DNA of 50,238 nt from Reticulitermes lucifugus. Its lineage: Eukaryota > Arthropoda > Insecta > Blattodea > Rhinotermitidae. The stretch's first letter is position 1. Each line of letters begins with the position of its first letter. Made by a program: the position numbers and the translations under genes. Shown piece by piece: positions 1-13,200 of this stretch. The DNA lies in contig JAKCWW010003159.1 in assembly GCA_026260175.1 (NCBI GenBank), positions 1 through 50,238 on the forward strand, in the 5' to 3' direction. Below the pieces are notes generated by a model, which was given only the letters and a program-made list of their open reading frames with translations, was not told where the DNA came from and did not search any database.

Positions 1-130
1 GGCGCAGCTGCACACCATTCCAAAACAAGCCTTCCAGAATTGCTTCCAGCGATGGACGGACCGATGGGCTAAGTATGTGGAGTCACAAGGGGCCTACTTT
101 GAAGGGGTTAGGTATTGTAACCACCCAGAT
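1..130 (+). mobile_element. Tc1/mariner-type transposase C-terminal fragment
   Basis: Frame 3 reads QLHTIPKQAFQNCFQRWTDR, then WAKYVESQGAYFEG. This pattern (an IP..AFQ.CF..W..RW..C motif followed by G.YFEG) closes many Tc1/mariner-superfamily transposases. The frame then runs into a stop near 190. The rest of the element lies before the window. Degenerate, without visible terminal repeat. Confidence 0.55.
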
Positions 131-484
131 ACAGAACTTTTTTTTCCCGGCCCAAGGTTGGATACTTTTTGGACAGACCTCGTATTCTCATAACATGGTA
201 ACCATAACTAGATTGCTTGTGGCTGCATAACTTTGTGTTGTCTCTCCAGTTTCTTGTACCTGTTTCTAATCACTTATTAAAGTAGAGGAATTTGACCTTA
301 TAGTTTCCTCAATATGAACTCTGCGTCATGGAGCTGGTTAGTTGACAAAAAGGAACAATTTATGTCTTGTGATGTAATCATGCAAAATCTACTTTTTATG
401 GTATTTAGTTTCTGCATTTTCAAAGTACTTTCAGATTTTACAAGTAGTAGGTTTATAAAACATAAAACCATAAAATAACATATT

Positions 485-951
485 ACAGCAAAATTCCTTT
501 AATCTGACGTCCAATAATCCGATAATCTGGAAACGCGGATAATCTGGCAGTTGAGAGTAGTCCCAAGACCAGAAGTTTTGCTTTTTACCAGGAAGAATCT
601 TCATCAATGAAACAGACAGATCTCAGGGACATTTTCAGAAAGGTTCCCAAGAGTGTCTGTGCATCAACTGTTGTGGTATCTCCTGACCCGTTATCTCCCA
701 CAAAATCAAATTCTTCAGCTATGAAGACTTCTGCAAACACAGGAGGACCCTGTTGACCCTGAATGAGCAGAAGAAGAAGGTATCAAATGGAAAACCCCTC
801 TGATTAGTTGTACAGCCCAAGTATAAGAGCTGCAACAAAAAATTATGTGTAAGAACTTAGGTCAGTGTAGGTACCATCTGATAATCTGGAATATTTGATA
901 ATTTGGCACCTTTTCAGCCCTGTGCGAGTCGGATGAACAGAATTTTGCTGT
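485..951. mobile_element. pogo-like (Tigger-type) MITE, copy 1
   Basis: Ends are CAGCAAAATTC and its inverse GAATTTTGCTG (941-951). Inside both ends are repeats of the TAATCTG/GATAATCTGG type. The interior carries decayed coding sequence (SPTKSNSSAMKTSANTGGP) related to copy 2 at 29020-29393. The element lies upstream of the first furry exon of the window. It is an internally deleted, non-autonomous derivative. Confidence 0.6.
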
Positions 952-1084
952 ACAATATTATTGTCAAGTTTGTGTCAAATGTATAATTCTCTCCTTTCCA
1001 TGTACTTATTTATGATCTATGTTGCATGTTAGGTACCGCCATGCCATTTGTACAGATATGTAAGTTAATCTGTGTGCATTACAG
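952..1084 (+). other. fry: 3' end of furry intron before exon 1
   Basis: AT-rich intron end with acceptor CATTACAG; nothing else seen. The part between 131 and 484 is likewise unremarkable apart from an AT-rich run. Confidence 0.5.
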
Positions 1085-1217
1085 AACATCCAAATCAGAT
1101 TCTGCTCTGCGAGCTCTAGCTGGAAGTTTTGCACCACCACGGACTGAAAAGACTCGCACAGCCAGTGGACCAGCAATGTTATTAGATGACATGTCTTCCC
1201 CTGCAGTGGAGCCAGAG
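1085..1217 (+). CDS. fry: furry exon 1 of window
   Basis: Acceptor ...CATTACAG before 1085, donor GTATGT at 1218. The exon begins with one base of a split codon, then [13 protein letters not shown]...PAVEPE in frame from 1086, and ends in phase 0. It encodes visible residues 1-44. The segment is part of the conserved run [19 protein letters not shown], typical of insect furry. A GC-richer, codon-like composition sets it off from the AT-rich flanks. Confidence 0.88.
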
Positions 1218-4200
1218 GTATGTTCCGAATAAAATGACAAAATTTACCTTATGCACCTATTGCCAACCTGATGTTCTTTCCAGTCTGCCTCCTACTTACC
1301 AACATCCACATCTTCATGAAAAATGGTGACAGTATAATCCCCAGCCATGATTTCATGGGGTTCTTGAGGAGATGTGAAGTATAAAGATAAGGAATGTTCA
1401 TCTTACATTGACGGTTGTCTGGCATGTGAGGCCATGTAATTTGTTTGGTATGTGGGTACCAACATTTTGAAGGCCCTGCTGCATGCATCCTTTACCCTGA
1501 ACATATATACAGCAGATGTTGGTGCCCTTCTACCACACTACAGAAGGTCATGTCGCAGAAGACCGTAATGTGCATTAACCTTTAAACGGTCAATATGGTA
1601 TTTAAATTTTAGTGCATAGGTTTTGAAAAATATGAGTATTATTTGAACAAAAAAAAAAATAAAATTATGTAAATGGCATTTTGTGGAAAATAAAACAGAG
1701 ATTATGCAGCATGTCTTGAAAATGCAGTAAATTATCTTGTTGCCTAAGTATATAAAATTAATTTCTAGGGGCATTTTTTTACATGTGTTTGCATATGTGA
1801 ATGTAGGTCATTTAAAGGTTAATATATACCACTGTGAGAACTGGGAAGTCTCAGTACAGTGTCTTGTTTACCTGGTGTTTCACTTATGCCATTATTGCAC
1901 TAAATTTTTAGTTATATTAGATCCCTATGCTGGCAGCAGCATAGCTGCTGGTGGGGCCGTTACAGCTGTACAGGTTTTGAGTGAGTTGCTGGACTTAGAT
2001 AGAGAGGTGCCCTGTTGGAGCATCAGCTGATTTCAAAGCATCCAGTGGTAGTGTCTGGAAAAATAAACTGTTTTTGGCAATGAAGGTGTGCAAGTCACGA
2101 GGATCGAGGGTTGGGAGACCAAAATGCTAGATAGGAACCAATGGAGGAGTGTAGTTGAGAGAGTCAAGGTCTGAATTGGGCTGTAGTACCAGAGCAGGAG
2201 AATCGTGAGGTACAAATGTTGGACGTGCATCACAGTGCTTGAGGCTTTGTACTAAAACAGAATTCTAACTATTTATGTAAGAACAAGACCACAGATAGCA
2301 TACCAAATAATTTAGACAGTGACATGCTGAAAAATTCACATGTCATTACTGGCCTTATGTGTGGACTGTGTAAATTTACTGTTTTATTCCTCCTTTTAGC
2401 TTCCACCTGCTGAAGAGGGGTATGGTCAGCGTACCATCACAGTGGACAAATTTGACATCCCTCAGCCCCACCCTCTTCCTATGCCTGAATATGGTGGCTA
2501 TTTTGCTCCACTTACCGAGTATTTGCCAGACAGCTCACAACCAATTAGTGGCTTTCATAGGTATGTGATATTACCTAAGAAAATGAGCTACTCATAATGG
2601 ATTAATCTTATAGGAAAGGAATATGTAAGTCAGCGTGAAAAAATCCTTTTGTGTAGTTGCTCTTGATTTGGTGAGAGCATTCTCTTTATCTGAACAGTTG
2701 ACTATGTTAATTATCCTTATTTAAACATGGTCTGCTCCAACATGCTACATTGTTTTCTTGCAGGTGTAATGTTGCAGTAATGCTTCTGACAGATGTAGTG
2801 GTGGATGGAGTGGACCTGGATTGGTCTATTCATGTCCCTCTGATGCTCCATATCCTATTCTTGGGTCTTGATCACAACCGCCCTCTGGTTCATGAACACT
2901 GCAAACAGCTACTGCTGAACCTGCTGCTTGTGCTAGCAGATCACAACGATCACCTGACCGTAGCACACATCCTACTGAACTGCAAGACATCTCAGTTGGG
3001 TCTTGGACTTACTACTCCTGCTTTGCCTGTCCTGTCGCACGTGTTCACTGGTGTGTATGAACACTAACAGTCCTTCAAACTCGTATGATGATCAGTCTTT
3101 TATAATTTACGGCTGGTTACTTTGTGGTGTATTTGTTTGCTGTGTGCATCAAAGTTAATTTTTGCCTTGTCCGTGACACAAAGTTATGTAGGGGAACTAG
3201 AGGTATAGCTCCACACTTTCTGAACCTTGGCATTAGATAGAAAGGAGTGGTGAACTTCATGCTGTGGCCGCTTTACCATTGGGAAAGCACCCCTGTACCC
3301 ATTAAACACGAGGCTTGGTGAGCTGTAGAGTCAGCCTGGATGACTTGGAGAAGAGAATAATATTGTCCGTCAGCCAGGATTTGAACTCCGGATCATCTAA
3401 CCTGTAGCGTAGTCACTGTACTGAATTTGTTTGTTAATTTTTTATTTAATGATGCTGTCATCATCTGAGGCTATGTAGTGTCAAATGGTAGGATAAGAAT
3501 GAATAAGGAACAGGGAAGACATGGAAGGAGTCATGGCCTAATGTGAGGTACTGTCCCAGCATTTTCTCAAGAAACAGGAATATAGCTCAGGATATTTGGT
3601 GTTGCAGCTGAGATTTGAACTAAGCACCTCCCAAATACAGTTACTGCTCAAACTAACCTGCTCGATGTTTATTGTATCAACTACATAGTTTTCTTGGTCT
3701 AATTAGAAAAGTATTATGTGCTGTGAACTATAAACAATGAATGGGTGTGTTTAAGTTTTTTTCTACCCACATGTTTTATACAGCCTTGAATATGAGGTTG
3801 GCTGTGTTTGGTTCTGAAGTTATTTAGTAATGCTTTCTCAGCTACATGGATTTTACATGGTGTGATCAAATAACAAAAACACCAGCAGCAGCAGCAACTA
3901 TGTACTGTTTGCCTTTATTTTCAGAACCCAACCCAGAGTTTGACAGCTACTTGCAAGGGCCTGTACCAACGGCGGTGACCACCACAACTGTCACCCTGCA
4001 AACAAATTCTTCACCTGCTGTTGCTGTGTCATCTGCTGGTGAGTGTTGACCATGTCAGACCCTAACAAGTCACCTTTATAAATTTTAAATTTTAATAAAT
4101 TTTGAGGCCATTCATTTTTATGTAGTTACCCATATTTGTCACTTGCTTGAACAGCACTTCTTATTGCCTTGGGGCTATAGCTACCGTGTTCTGTGACCTG

Positions 4201-7200
4201 ACAAATTCAAATTTCCCACATCTGTAGCTTGCACAATTTAGTACTAGCAAGCTTACCTGCTTCAAGAACTATTATTAAGGGACTAATTACAGTGAATGAG
4301 GTCTTGTAGCATGGATTGAAGCACTGAGTGAGAATTCAGAATTTAATTTAATGTCAGTAGGAGAAAGGAATGATAAAATAGTGGGAGAGCACTTGGGAAG
4401 ACTGAGATGTGAAAGGAAGGATTTTATTAAGAAGGTTCTTAAGGAGACAGATGTGAAAGTGAGACAGATTCATGTTACTGAGGTTAGAGTCTGGTGTTTG
4501 GTTTTTGTGAATGTACTGAGGAACTTCTGATGTCCATAAAAGCAAAAGATTTACTTGACTAGTTGCACAATTATTAACTTCTGAAAAAGGACTGTGATAC
4601 ATGAAGTTAGTTAATTAGTGTGTTTATTCAGTTTGCTGTTCTATTGTTATTTTGTAATGTGTATTTTCACTGACAGTGGGTTTTATTTGTGTGCAGGAGA
4701 AGGGAGTGCTGTCGCTTTGGCATCACCACCTGTTATTATAACACCGGAGGATAGCACAGTGTGGACAGGACCTCAGCCTGGGCCCAATATGCCCATTCAG
4801 GATGTTATTAAATCACTGATCTTGTTCCTTGCCTCCAGGTAGGGTGATAAAGTTGTGACTGACATGTGTTAACTTAACCCAAAAAGCCCAACACCACTAA
4901 TACCAGAGCCAACCATTGGACAGTACTTTAGCAGTTCCATTCATCTCACATCATCACAACTTTTCTCCTGAAGATCTATCTTAACCCTGTTACTACTGAG
5001 TAACAAGTCCTTATCATTTCCTGGTACTGAATAATTTTGTAAGTTTCCTTGAATATGAAAATGGGTTTATGCTTAGGACTGTAGGAGCCAAGGTAGCTGA
5101 GATAGTATAGTGACCATGTTACAGACAGGACACCTTAGGAATTGTGGTTTCATTCATGATGGGGGCAAAAGTTTTCCCTTCTGCAAAGTGTCCCTACTAG
5201 CTCTGGGGCTCATCCAATCTCCTTTGCTGTTAATACCAAGGCCTGTTTCACTGGGTATAAAGTGACCATGTTGTGAGGCTGACCACTCCCTTCCACCAGA
5301 ATGGAGTTTTACCTCTACTGCACTCCACTATGTACCTTCATGGAATGATAATTAAGCACTGGGGCAACTTTATATTTGCCTTTAAAATCGGGAATGGATC
5401 TGGATGAAGTGATGCCAAAATTAACAGTTCAAAGTTAATCAAAAGAGTTAAAATTGGCAGGGCTTCTGAGTTTAATACCAACCTGCAGGATCTCCGTAGG
5501 TTCTTCACTCATTCATATATTTTATGTTATTAAATATGCATGCATGGTAGGAATGGTCTGCATTCCTCTTTTCACTGAGAAAATATTGAATTTGTAGCAA
5601 CTCTTGGTATTTAAATTTATGATGACATATTCTATAATATATGTTCAATTTTACATGCGCTGTGAATTATTAGTTATTTGAATACAATTTTTTTTTTTTT
5701 TACCTTTGTTCTTCTAGGCAGAATCAGCCTCTTTGGAACTATGAAGATATAACAGCCAAGGTTTGGTCAGTAAGGAGTGTAGAACAACTTGATACATTCC
5801 TTCAGCATGTGCTGAGAGTGTTCCGAGACTCTTTACCTCATGCTCTTATCAGTGAACGTTGGGCTCAGACTGCTCTGCAGCTAGGACTGTCCTGTTCTTC
5901 TCGACATTATGCTGGGCGCTCTCTGCAGGTATATTTCTGAAATATTTCCATTTGCTACACAAATATTAATGACAAATTTTTAGACGTGATTATTTTGTTT
6001 ATACTCCTCATACCTTTCAATTATTAAAGTAAATCCATATTCAACTGTTTCTTAAAGTACATAATTTCAGTTATGATCAATAATTTCATCATGTCTGTTT
6101 TTCCCTGAGTTATATCTTTCATGGTGTATGGTCAAGAACTGTCAGAGTTTTGAAAAATTATTTCCTTTATAATGTTTGTGAATGGTATATTGTTACACAG
6201 GTATTTCGAGCCCTGCGTGTACCCATCACGTCACGGATGTTATCAGATATATTGTCTAGATTGGTGGAAACTGTGGCAGAGCAAGGTGAAGATATGCAGG
6301 TAAATACCAAAATTTCCTAAATGATAAGTTGTATCTGTATGTATAAAGTGTGCTGAAATAATTTGTGTAAAATGCATAGTACACAGGTTACAAGTTCCAG
6401 GACATCTGATAAACAAAGGTAATATATAAGGTTAATAGTGGTGTACAAAATTAATATGGGAAGACATAAGTGGTTCTTAACAACTAATGAATGCCTCCAG
6501 TTTTTTTCATCATATAATGTGGATTGCATGTGAATTTAAACAAAACAAGAGTGTGAAGCTTATAAGAAATTTAGACAGTGTGTTATGGGTAAATGTCAGT
6601 AGCATAATAGTCAAAGAAGTTAATGAATGTATGTTCTGTGTAGAAAAGTAATTATCATAGGAACGATTGAAGTGGAGACCAATATACAATCTGTTTGATT
6701 TTTTTAATACATTTTAAAGGGGTGGAGGGGGACTGCTTTGGATTGTGTAGATTCTGAGTCAACATAAATTGAAAATGTGTAAAATGTACTTTTGATTGAA
6801 CAGCTTGTGCTGAAACATCAACAGTTAAACAGGAAGATAAACGTAAATACAAGCAATGAATTTCTAGTTTGTAAGAGGTATAAGGAAGGTAAAAATGGAG
6901 ACAAATAGGAATTAGACGGTTAGAGAGAAATTAGGAATTAAGGGAGCTTAAAGATGGGAGACTACAGTGGCTTTGTCATGTTAAAAGTTTGAATATGCAG
7001 GGAACAGCCTATATGTGAAAGTCAAAATACATAAATAGCAACCCAGACTGAGGTGAAAAGTGATTGCCAACATTAAAAGTTGATATAAAAGAATGACCTG
7101 ATAAAAGACAAAATCGTGTGTAGTGATGGGTATTTTGATGTTTTTCGTCCATTCATCTACCCTCTAATGGAAATACCCTTTCCTTTGTTTGTGTTGCTGA

Positions 7201-10200
7201 AGATGGGTAATTGTGCACTGCAAAAATATATACATGAATCTGTGATGTATTTCCCACATATTTGAATTTTATATTTATATGCCACAATAAATGCTTTACT
7301 TTAACTAGGACGGTCTTCTAGATCTAAGTATGTATGGTAAGACAAATAGGGAAAAGCAGTTACTTAACAGCACTTTTGTGAGCACTCTTTTAAGTTAACC
7401 CTTTAAGGCCCAGTGGTTACTTTATGTACCACCAAGTTAAACATTAAGTAATTCTAAATTCTGTCCACGGAGTATATGCCTGTGATTTTTGTGGATTTCA
7501 GGACAAATAGCAATTATTTACCTATTTGTCAGTAATTGGTTACTTATTAGAATCAATATACTTGTGTTTAGTGTGCAGAACAAACTGAATCTTTCAACGA
7601 AAGTCAGGTTAATCTTAGTAGTCTTACAAGGTTAAGTACAGTTTATTCTATCTGTAAACATCTGAGAGTTTGTTTTCGTATGCATTCTGAGATCATTAGC
7701 ATAAATTTCTCTGGCAGGGCTATGTCACAGAACTTCTGTTGACATTAGAAGCTGCTGTAGACTCCCTTGAGTCTGACTTCCGCCCATTGGACTTCATGAA
7801 GGAGATATTTAAGTCCACACCTAATCTCAACAACAAGGAACCAGTGGGAGGTACTGCTGTTGTGGGTGGTAAGCGCAGTCCTGGATGTGGTGGGGGGTAT
7901 GTGTGCAGCGCAGGACCACTAACACAGCACCTTGGTCAGGCTGGACACACACGCAGCACGAGCTACTCTGTGTCGTACTGCATGCGCAAAGCTTCTGGAT
8001 CTCCTGCTGCTGATAACAAAGGTACTATATATACCAGAAAGAATTGTCTCCACACAGACATACATAATACAGACTTTTAGCTTATGGCCTTATAAATGCC
8101 AGGTTTCTGCTGCAACCCGAGCTCTGTTAAATTTAATGCCCACTGCAGGACAGTGTTTTCCCTTCCAGGCGAAAAGGATGTACATTTAATCAGACAGCAT
8201 TGTCCCACTTGCCCTTAAAGGTTAATTCTCTGATTCTTAAGGCAGGGGTGCACAAATTTTCCAAAAATCCAGGCACCACACCAAAATTGTAGGTGCCAGA
8301 AGTGTGAAATGAAGCAAGTTCCATACTGAGGACCCACAGATTATAGGTGCCACCATACAAAATGTAGTCACCATGGTGACCTGGTGGCAGGGATTTGTTC
8401 AGGGATTAAATCAGGTAGGATGTGATGGATGGGGCATGTGGCGTGATTGAGAGAGATGATAAATTTTAGTTGAAGAATCTGGCGGTAAGATGCCGTACAG
8501 AACCACATAGGAAATGTAGGTGGTAGGATAATACTAAAATGGGTCTTCAGATGTTGGGTGTGTATGGACTGCATTCATCTTGTTCAGGATAATGTCCAGT
8601 GGTAGGCTGCTGTGAACATTAAGATGGCTTTGGGTTACATAAAAAGCAGGGAATTCTATGACCAGCTGAACAGTCGTGCTTCTTCAGTAAGGGAATATGT
8701 CATGGATTTAGGTGTGTGTGTATAAGGGTTAAAGTATTCAAGAACCTATTATAATGTTAGAAAATCCACAAAACATTCTTTACTGAATAAAAGTAGCATG
8801 ACACTGAGCTAAAAGGGATTTTTTATGCCAAGAGTTTATTGGCTGCAGTTAATGAACTTGCTTATTTGGCAGAGTTAATATATTTCTTTCTCTGCATATC
8901 ATTGCTTTTGAGATTATTTTCTTTCCAGAGGAAGTTGTGACAGTTTGACATGTCCCATCCAATTTTAATATATGCAGACTGTCCACAAAGTATCTCTTCT
9001 GTAAAACTTTATGTAAGGTTTTGCTGTGTAAAGTACTCCTCTATTTATAAACTGGGTTATAGTTTATTAAGATTTATTCCTCCTCATTATGCATTGTGGC
9101 TGTTAAATTCAATTGTTTTTCAGATATCCGTGGCCGCACATCCTCGGAACTAGAAGCTCGCTCAGGTTGCAGTCTCAATAAATACTCTACGAATCTCTCC
9201 CGTTCACGGTCAGCACAGTCATTAAAATTGCTGGGTGACTCAGCCACACAGGATGACAAAATGACTATCTTGGCCCAGCTGTTTTGGCTGTCAGTTTCTC
9301 TTCTTGAATCTGATTATGAACACGAATTCCTGCTGGCTTTGAGATTATTAAGTCGGGTCTTGCATCGCTTACCACTGGATCGTCCAGATGCTCGTGACAA
9401 AGTAGAAAAATTGCAGGCGCAGTTGAAATGGACAGCATTTCCAGGAGTACATGCCCTGCTTCTTAAGGTACTTAAGGTTTGGTGAAGTCATCAACAAATA
9501 TTGTTTAAATACAAACAAAAGAACCACAGAAGTAATAACAGTATTATTGGCTTTTGTACTGGGTTTAATAATTTTTGTCAATATTTTAAAGGATTTGTAT
9601 ACATATTAGCTTGCTCCTGAATTACTCTGTGTGTGTTTCACCGTGCTCTTAGGCCCATATGTACATAGCAAACCAAGTTAGGAAGAGTTTTTAGTTATCC
9701 AGCTTGTTTCAACTGAGTACACCACTTAACAAATAGGAAGTAGAATGACAACTTGGATTATGTTGATTTAGAGAGGTTGTTATTCTCAATGTCTGCAGGG
9801 TTGCACCAGTCCTAACACATATGAGCCAGTGGTAACACTGCTATCCCAGTTCACACCACTGTTGGACTTACCTGTGGTGGATCCTAGTCAAAGCTTAGCA
9901 TTTCCAATGAATGTAGTAGCACTGCTTCCTTATATGTTGCTCAACTATGAAGATGCCAATGAACTGTGTATTCGGAGTGCAGAAAACATAGCTCAGGTAA
10001 GCTTACCTGCTTAGTTCTGAGTAGCTGCTTCTTGGAAGTGTGTGTTTTACCATTAGGTTATTCACTTAAATGCAGTATTAGCCTGTCCGAAAAATTAAAA
10101 CTAACTTATAGAGAATTTGATGGTCACTTTGTTGGTCAAGAATTGTTCTGTATTTGACAGAACACCAAGAGCCTGCCATTGAGCCATATCTTATGTCAGT

Positions 10201-13200
10201 GAATTCATTTCACGTCCTAGTTCTTTAACCTTTAAAGTACGGGAGATTTAAATACCAAAGTAACCACTGACGGCCAGGGTTCTTTTCGCTTTAAATGCCT
10301 GTTTTCGCACCTGCTGATATTATCCGTAGTATTTCATATATTTTTAAAGATTAAAACTTCAAATAAAAGTACCCACTTAAGAATGAGTCCATCTACCGAT
10401 TACACAAGTTTCAAGAAAATCCACGTATTTTTATGCAGCTTAGTTGATGGCCATTTTTTATTTTGTTTATTTTTTACTTTACACGTTATTTTCTAGATTT
10501 ATTCTTTTCAAATAGAGACGTGTATTTATATAAACAACATGGTGTTGCAGGACATTGTTTCCTGTTCGGCCATAAAGGGTTAATAACCAAGGCAGGCTTC
10601 AGTGGCACATAACAGTGAGCCCTTTAGTTTACATAAATGCAGGCAGTTTCTTGATCCTTGGAGCACCTATATATTTTTTAGGCAATATCCTGCACCACTG
10701 ACTTAGTATAGGAAATTAATTTAAACTCTTTTGTTGTCCTTACATTTTTGTAGTCTGCATTCAATGTGTAATTTCAGCTTTCAGGTTTTTGACCATGTTA
10801 TGCATTGAAGTTGATCCAACATTTTGGCATACTTTGCAGTCCCGATTTTCTGTGGTGAATGAGATAGAGGACATGCATCCTGATGTACAGGTCACACAAC
10901 AGAAGTAAGGGTGGTTGGGTGGAGCATGGCGTTACTGAATCTGAAGGAGCCATGACTGCAAACATTGGCACGTACCATCCCCATGTCATCAAGGAAGCCA
11001 TTGAAACAGTAAAACGCACTTGGAGCTTGAACTGTGAAGACAAAGACAATTTCAATAAAGACTGGTCCTATGGCTTTTCCTCCAAAATTTCTTCTTAACC
11101 TCACAGTGCCCTCCCATTGGATAGCACTGTGCTGTATACCCCTTTTCCTTTGTGGTACTGAGAGATTTGTATATTGGGTCATGGCATCACCACTTTAAAT
11201 CACACATTAAATAGCACATTTTTAGTAGAAATCCCTAGTATGACAAAGGCCCTTGGCCAGGATAGGAAATCATTTAGTGTGAGCAAAATCCCTGTTGTAG
11301 CTGTAAGAACTCTGTGTCACAGCCCAACAATGTGCTTTTTGTGCATGCATGGCTCAGCAGACCAAGAGACATTGACTTGCACTTTGCACAAGTTCTTACC
11401 CATAGTTAGCTTTTTCATTGACTGGTTAGGGGTTGGTCACAGAAAAAGCATCATTGTCCATACAAGTCATTACTTTAATTGTGAGACCTTTGTATTGGGC
11501 CATGTCCTGCCTCATTCAGTCTGAAAATGGTGACTAGTGCACACCAAAATGGAATGACTTCAACACATGGTGCACCTAGGTGTCAGATACTGAAATTATA
11601 CAATTTGAGGTCCGGTTCAAGCATTGATAAATGACATTGGTTCCAGGCAAGCACAGAGAAGAGTAAGAAACTGGAGAACTTGGGAACAGTGATGACACTG
11701 TATAGTCGTCGCACATTCAGCAAAGAGAGCTTCCAGTGGACTAAATGTGTTGTCAAGTACCTGTATGATACCTATGCACATCTGAGTCTCAACATGCTAG
11801 CCTTTCTGGTTGAGGTAAAAATATTTACTTTTATTTTCTACATTAATCTATAAGGGATCTCCATAACAGTAGGTGCAATATGGAATAGAGTTGTACAGCA
11901 TATTGAAATAGGGTTTTATAGCATATTTTTAACTGCAACTAACACTGAATACAATGACTGACATTAGGTACAATACAATGACTCAAACTATAATTACACT
12001 GTAGTAAATGTCTGTTATTGGCATCCAAAAGGAATTGCAACCCTTCAGTATAGCATCAACCCATGCATTTAGAATGTTCCCACATTTGTGGCAGGTGACA
12101 GATAACACCAACAGACAGGATTATTCCCTTGGGTCAGCGACAGATACCGAATATTTTCTTTCTGGTAAAACTTATTTTTATTAGAGAGGTTCTTTCATCT
12201 TTCAGGAAAGAGAGTATTATCTTCTGGGACTTGATGCCATTTAGTTTGGTAGATTATAACTAACATTTCAGAGGAGCTTTCAAGACACTGATTCCCATTT
12301 ACCATACTACACTGCATGACATCCCAGCAGTCTTTGTAGCCATCATCAGGAGAACCTCATATCTTTCATTTCTGGCAAGACATGAAAGTCAGTGTAAGTC
12401 ATGCCAGGGGGAATCGCCATGTGAAAAGTAAGCATGTAATGGTGTCTGAGGTCTGATGTTTTGCATTCTGAGGATGTTTATCAGGATGTCACTGCTGTGA
12501 CATGACTTAACACCTAACAGCTTCTGCCTCCATTTGCTACAGTGTCCGTTACTTGCCACATGCATCATGGACTGAATAAACCTTACATAGCAGTTTGGGA
12601 TAAGTGGGTTATTATCTAGGCTGTTTATCCTTCACACTTTCATTGCCATATGGATATGATGACATGCATCATGCATTCACCTGATAAAGTAGTGTGTCAA
12701 CACTGAAGGCCTCACCATTGGTCGTACATGTTACTTCCCCATGCAACCTCATGCGTATTAAAGGAGTGTTGTTCCAACTCAGTACATATGATAAGAATGT
12801 TGTGTTTTGACTGTGTACCTTTACTGATTTTGTCACATTCTACATTTGTGTGCAGGACTAATGATAGGTTGATATGTATTTACCACCTTCATCCCTATCA
12901 ATGGACTCTACATTTGGCCATTGTTGTGCAACTGTGAATAATGTCAATGTTGCCACTGTTTTTCCAATCTCTTACATATCGTTCTATTTCAGTATGTTAG
13001 ACATGTCAGTGATAAAATTTACTACATGACTGAATTCTGTGTAGCAAGTCCTGAAAAGAGGCATTGAAAATTGTCAAATGTTACACTTATATCAGTAACA
13101 TACTGACCAGTGAAGGCAAAAAGTAATAAATTTTTGTCTATGAACACAAGGTTTTAGAGAAAGGACCAACAGCGGTTCAGCTTCCTGTCCTCAGTATTAT

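Noticed and set aside
8244..8270. hAT-like end CAGGGGTGCACAAA
   Set aside because: No matching inverted end within the intron, so no element can be delimited.
10843..11100. Possible extra furry exon after TACTTTGCAG
   Set aside because: The frame [20 protein letters not shown] reaches a stop immediately after, and exons 10 and 11 already join with the family's continuity.
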